From Planctomycetota bacterium (lineage in GTDB: Bacteria; Planctomycetota; Phycisphaerae; UBA1845; Fen-1342), in the NCBI GenBank assembly GCA_030616465.1, contig JAUWXH010000088.1, forward strand, positions 1-7,455: a DNA stretch of 7,455 nucleotides. Direction: 5' to 3'. The notes under the pieces were generated by a model. It was not told the origin of the DNA. It saw only the letters and a list, made by a program, of their open reading frames with translations, and ran no database searches. This document shows positions 6,872-7,455 of this stretch, in pieces. Position numbers and translations under genes: made by a program. The stretch's first letter is position 1, and each line of letters begins with the position of its first letter.

Positions 6872-7388
6872 GCAGCATCGTTGCCGCGATCAGCGTCAGT
6901 CCCACCAACAGCATTGTCGATACGGCCCGATCGTGCGGCTCTCGGTGTACGGGGCGCGCGTGTCGCCGCTTCCGATGATGGTGGCGCGCCGGCAGCAGTA
7001 CCACGTCCTTGACGGCCAACGGCTGCGCGCAAGTGGCGCACAGATGCTCGGTGTCCAGCTCGCCGGGGCGCATCCGATGGCGATGACCGCATCGCCGGCA
7101 GTGCAGGCGGACGTGCGCCGGGATAAGAAGGCGGCCGCCGCAACTTCCGCAGCGAATTGTGTGCCCGCTGAGCGAGCGCTGGATCTTGGCCAGGCAGCGC
7201 CCGCAACGGAACGCCGGTGTGCCGGCGAACGTCGCCGCCGCCGTCCCCACGTCGGGGGCAAGACCGGGCGCGGGCGCGAGTTCGCGGGCAAGATGCCCGC
7301 ACTCCCCGACGGCAGGGTCTCGTCCCGGCGCAACGGCCGACGCCTCTGCCGGATCCGCTTGGGCAAGCTGGCAAACGGCGTGTCCCAT
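6858..7388 (-). CDS. Double zinc-ribbon protein with C-terminal membrane anchor (function unknown)
   Basis: I do not recognise a named family. The 176-residue product has two tandem CxxC-CxxC units: C62/C65 with C80/C83, and C97/C100 with C117/C120, each typical of a zinc ribbon. A basic, histidine-rich linker (133-155, HHHRKRRHARPVHR) and a single hydrophobic segment (about 156-175, VSTMLLVGLTLIAATMLLI) end two residues before the C-terminus. The positive charge before this segment predicts a tail-anchored inner-membrane protein with the zinc ribbons in the cytoplasm. The CxxC pattern supports this strand over the overlapping + strand frames. ATG 7388 is the first start after an in-frame TGA upstream, but residues 1-58 are Ala/Pro/Gly-rich, lack motifs and include repeat copy 3, so GTG 7250 (residue 47) is a possible start. 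Neither has a good ribosome-binding site. It converges on the polysaccharide operon and overlaps its last gene by 14 bases, so it is probably a separate unit. Confidence 0.62.
   Translation of the reverse strand: MGHAVCQLAQADPAEASAVAPGRDPAVGECGHLARELAPAPGLAPDVGTAAATFAGTPAFRCGRCLAKIQRSLSGHTIRCGSCGGRLLIPAHVRLHCRRCGHRHRMRPGELDTEHLCATCAQPLAVKDVVLLPARHHHRKRRHARPVHREPHDRAVSTMLLVGLTLIAATMLLIRL
7284..7307 (+). repeat. Palindromic repeat, copy 3 (5' part of zinc-ribbon gene)
   Basis: The element has arm GCGGGC (7284-7289), loop aagat, arm GCCCGC (7295-7300) and tail ACTCCCC (7301-7307), in the same orientation as the other two copies. On the opposite strand it falls exactly on codons 28-35 (GECGHLAR) of the zinc-ribbon ORF, which means either that the repeat is translated or that the true start is further downstream. 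Confidence 0.78.
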
Positions 7389-7434
7389 ATCAGACGAATC
7401 GCCTGGTCGGTGGCGTCACGTTAGTAAGGAGCTG

Positions 7435-7452
7435 ATCCGCCACAGCGCGGAT
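7435..7452. repeat. Inverted repeat ATCCGC / GCGGAT at the window's right edge
   Basis: Perfect 6-base arms ATCCGC (7435-7440) and GCGGAT (7447-7452) surround CACAGC. It lies 47-64 bases upstream of the zinc-ribbon ATG. It could be an operator, a weak terminator of a gene beyond the edge, or chance in GC-rich DNA; no T-run is seen within the window. The rest of 7389-7455 shows no gene I can support. Confidence 0.4.
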
Positions 7453-7455
7453 TAT

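Noticed and set aside
7212..7227. Perfect hairpin CGCCGG-TGTG-CCGGCG
   Set aside because: Single copy with no shared sequence with the repeat family; it encodes the AGTPAF stretch before the first zinc ribbon and could be chance in GC-rich coding DNA.
6933..7424. + strand open frame of 163 codons over the zinc-ribbon gene
   Set aside because: It shows no motifs and has Arg/Ala-rich composition, while the - strand frame has eight ordered cysteines in CxxC pairs and a membrane segment. Its AGKMPALPDG segment is just repeat copy 3 in another frame.
1..7455. CRISPR array, tRNA, rRNA or insertion sequence
   Set aside because: There are no regularly spaced direct repeats, no tRNA-like cloverleaf, no rRNA-like segment and no transposase motif; the three palindromes are too few and irregularly spaced for a CRISPR array.

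Overview
This window looks like part of a capsule/exopolysaccharide assembly and export operon from a GC-rich, Gram-negative-type (diderm) bacterium. An outer-membrane export protein at the left edge implies a diderm envelope. High GC, GTG/TTG starts, a separate rather than fused chain-length protein and tyrosine kinase, and a FemAB-like protein beside a TIGR03087-like sugar transferase resemble the exosortase (XrtA/EpsH)/PEP-CTERM exopolysaccharide loci of Proteobacteria and Planctomycetota. I lean towards Planctomycetota, but this is an inference and not proven by the sequence.

Layout. Five genes lie head-to-tail on the + strand from 1 to 6871: the C-terminal end of a Wza-type export protein (1-347), a Wzz/GumC-type chain-length determinant (405-2165), a CapB/Wzc-type tyrosine autokinase with a C-terminal tyrosine cluster (2167-3129), a FemAB/GNAT-fold acyltransferase (3092-4273), a TIGR03087-like glycosyltransferase (4281-5573) and a second GT-B type glycosyltransferase (5570-6871, TTG start); the first of these is partial, so there are five complete genes plus one fragment. 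Spacings are 57, 1, -38, 7 and -4 bases, so they are almost certainly co-transcribed. On the - strand, convergent and overlapping the last gene by 14 bases, is a small double-zinc-ribbon protein with a C-terminal membrane anchor (6858-7388). The last 67 bases hold an inverted repeat and no gene I can support.

How it fits together. The two glycosyltransferases would build the polysaccharide repeat unit. The FemAB-like protein may acylate or aminoacylate a component. The chain-length protein and its partner kinase would control polymerisation through ATP-dependent tyrosine phosphorylation cycles, and the Wza-like protein would carry the product through the outer membrane. No exosortase, flippase, polymerase or priming transferase is inside the window.

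The least expected signal is a short palindromic repeat present three times: 6-base arms GCGGGC and GCCCGC around a 5-base variable loop, each followed by ACTCCCC. Two copies lie inside the last glycosyltransferase gene, read in different frames, and one lies in the 5' part of the zinc-ribbon gene. The second notable feature is the kinase/FemAB overlap, where one stretch of TAC-rich DNA encodes the kinase tyrosine tail in one frame and a threonine-rich N-terminus in another.
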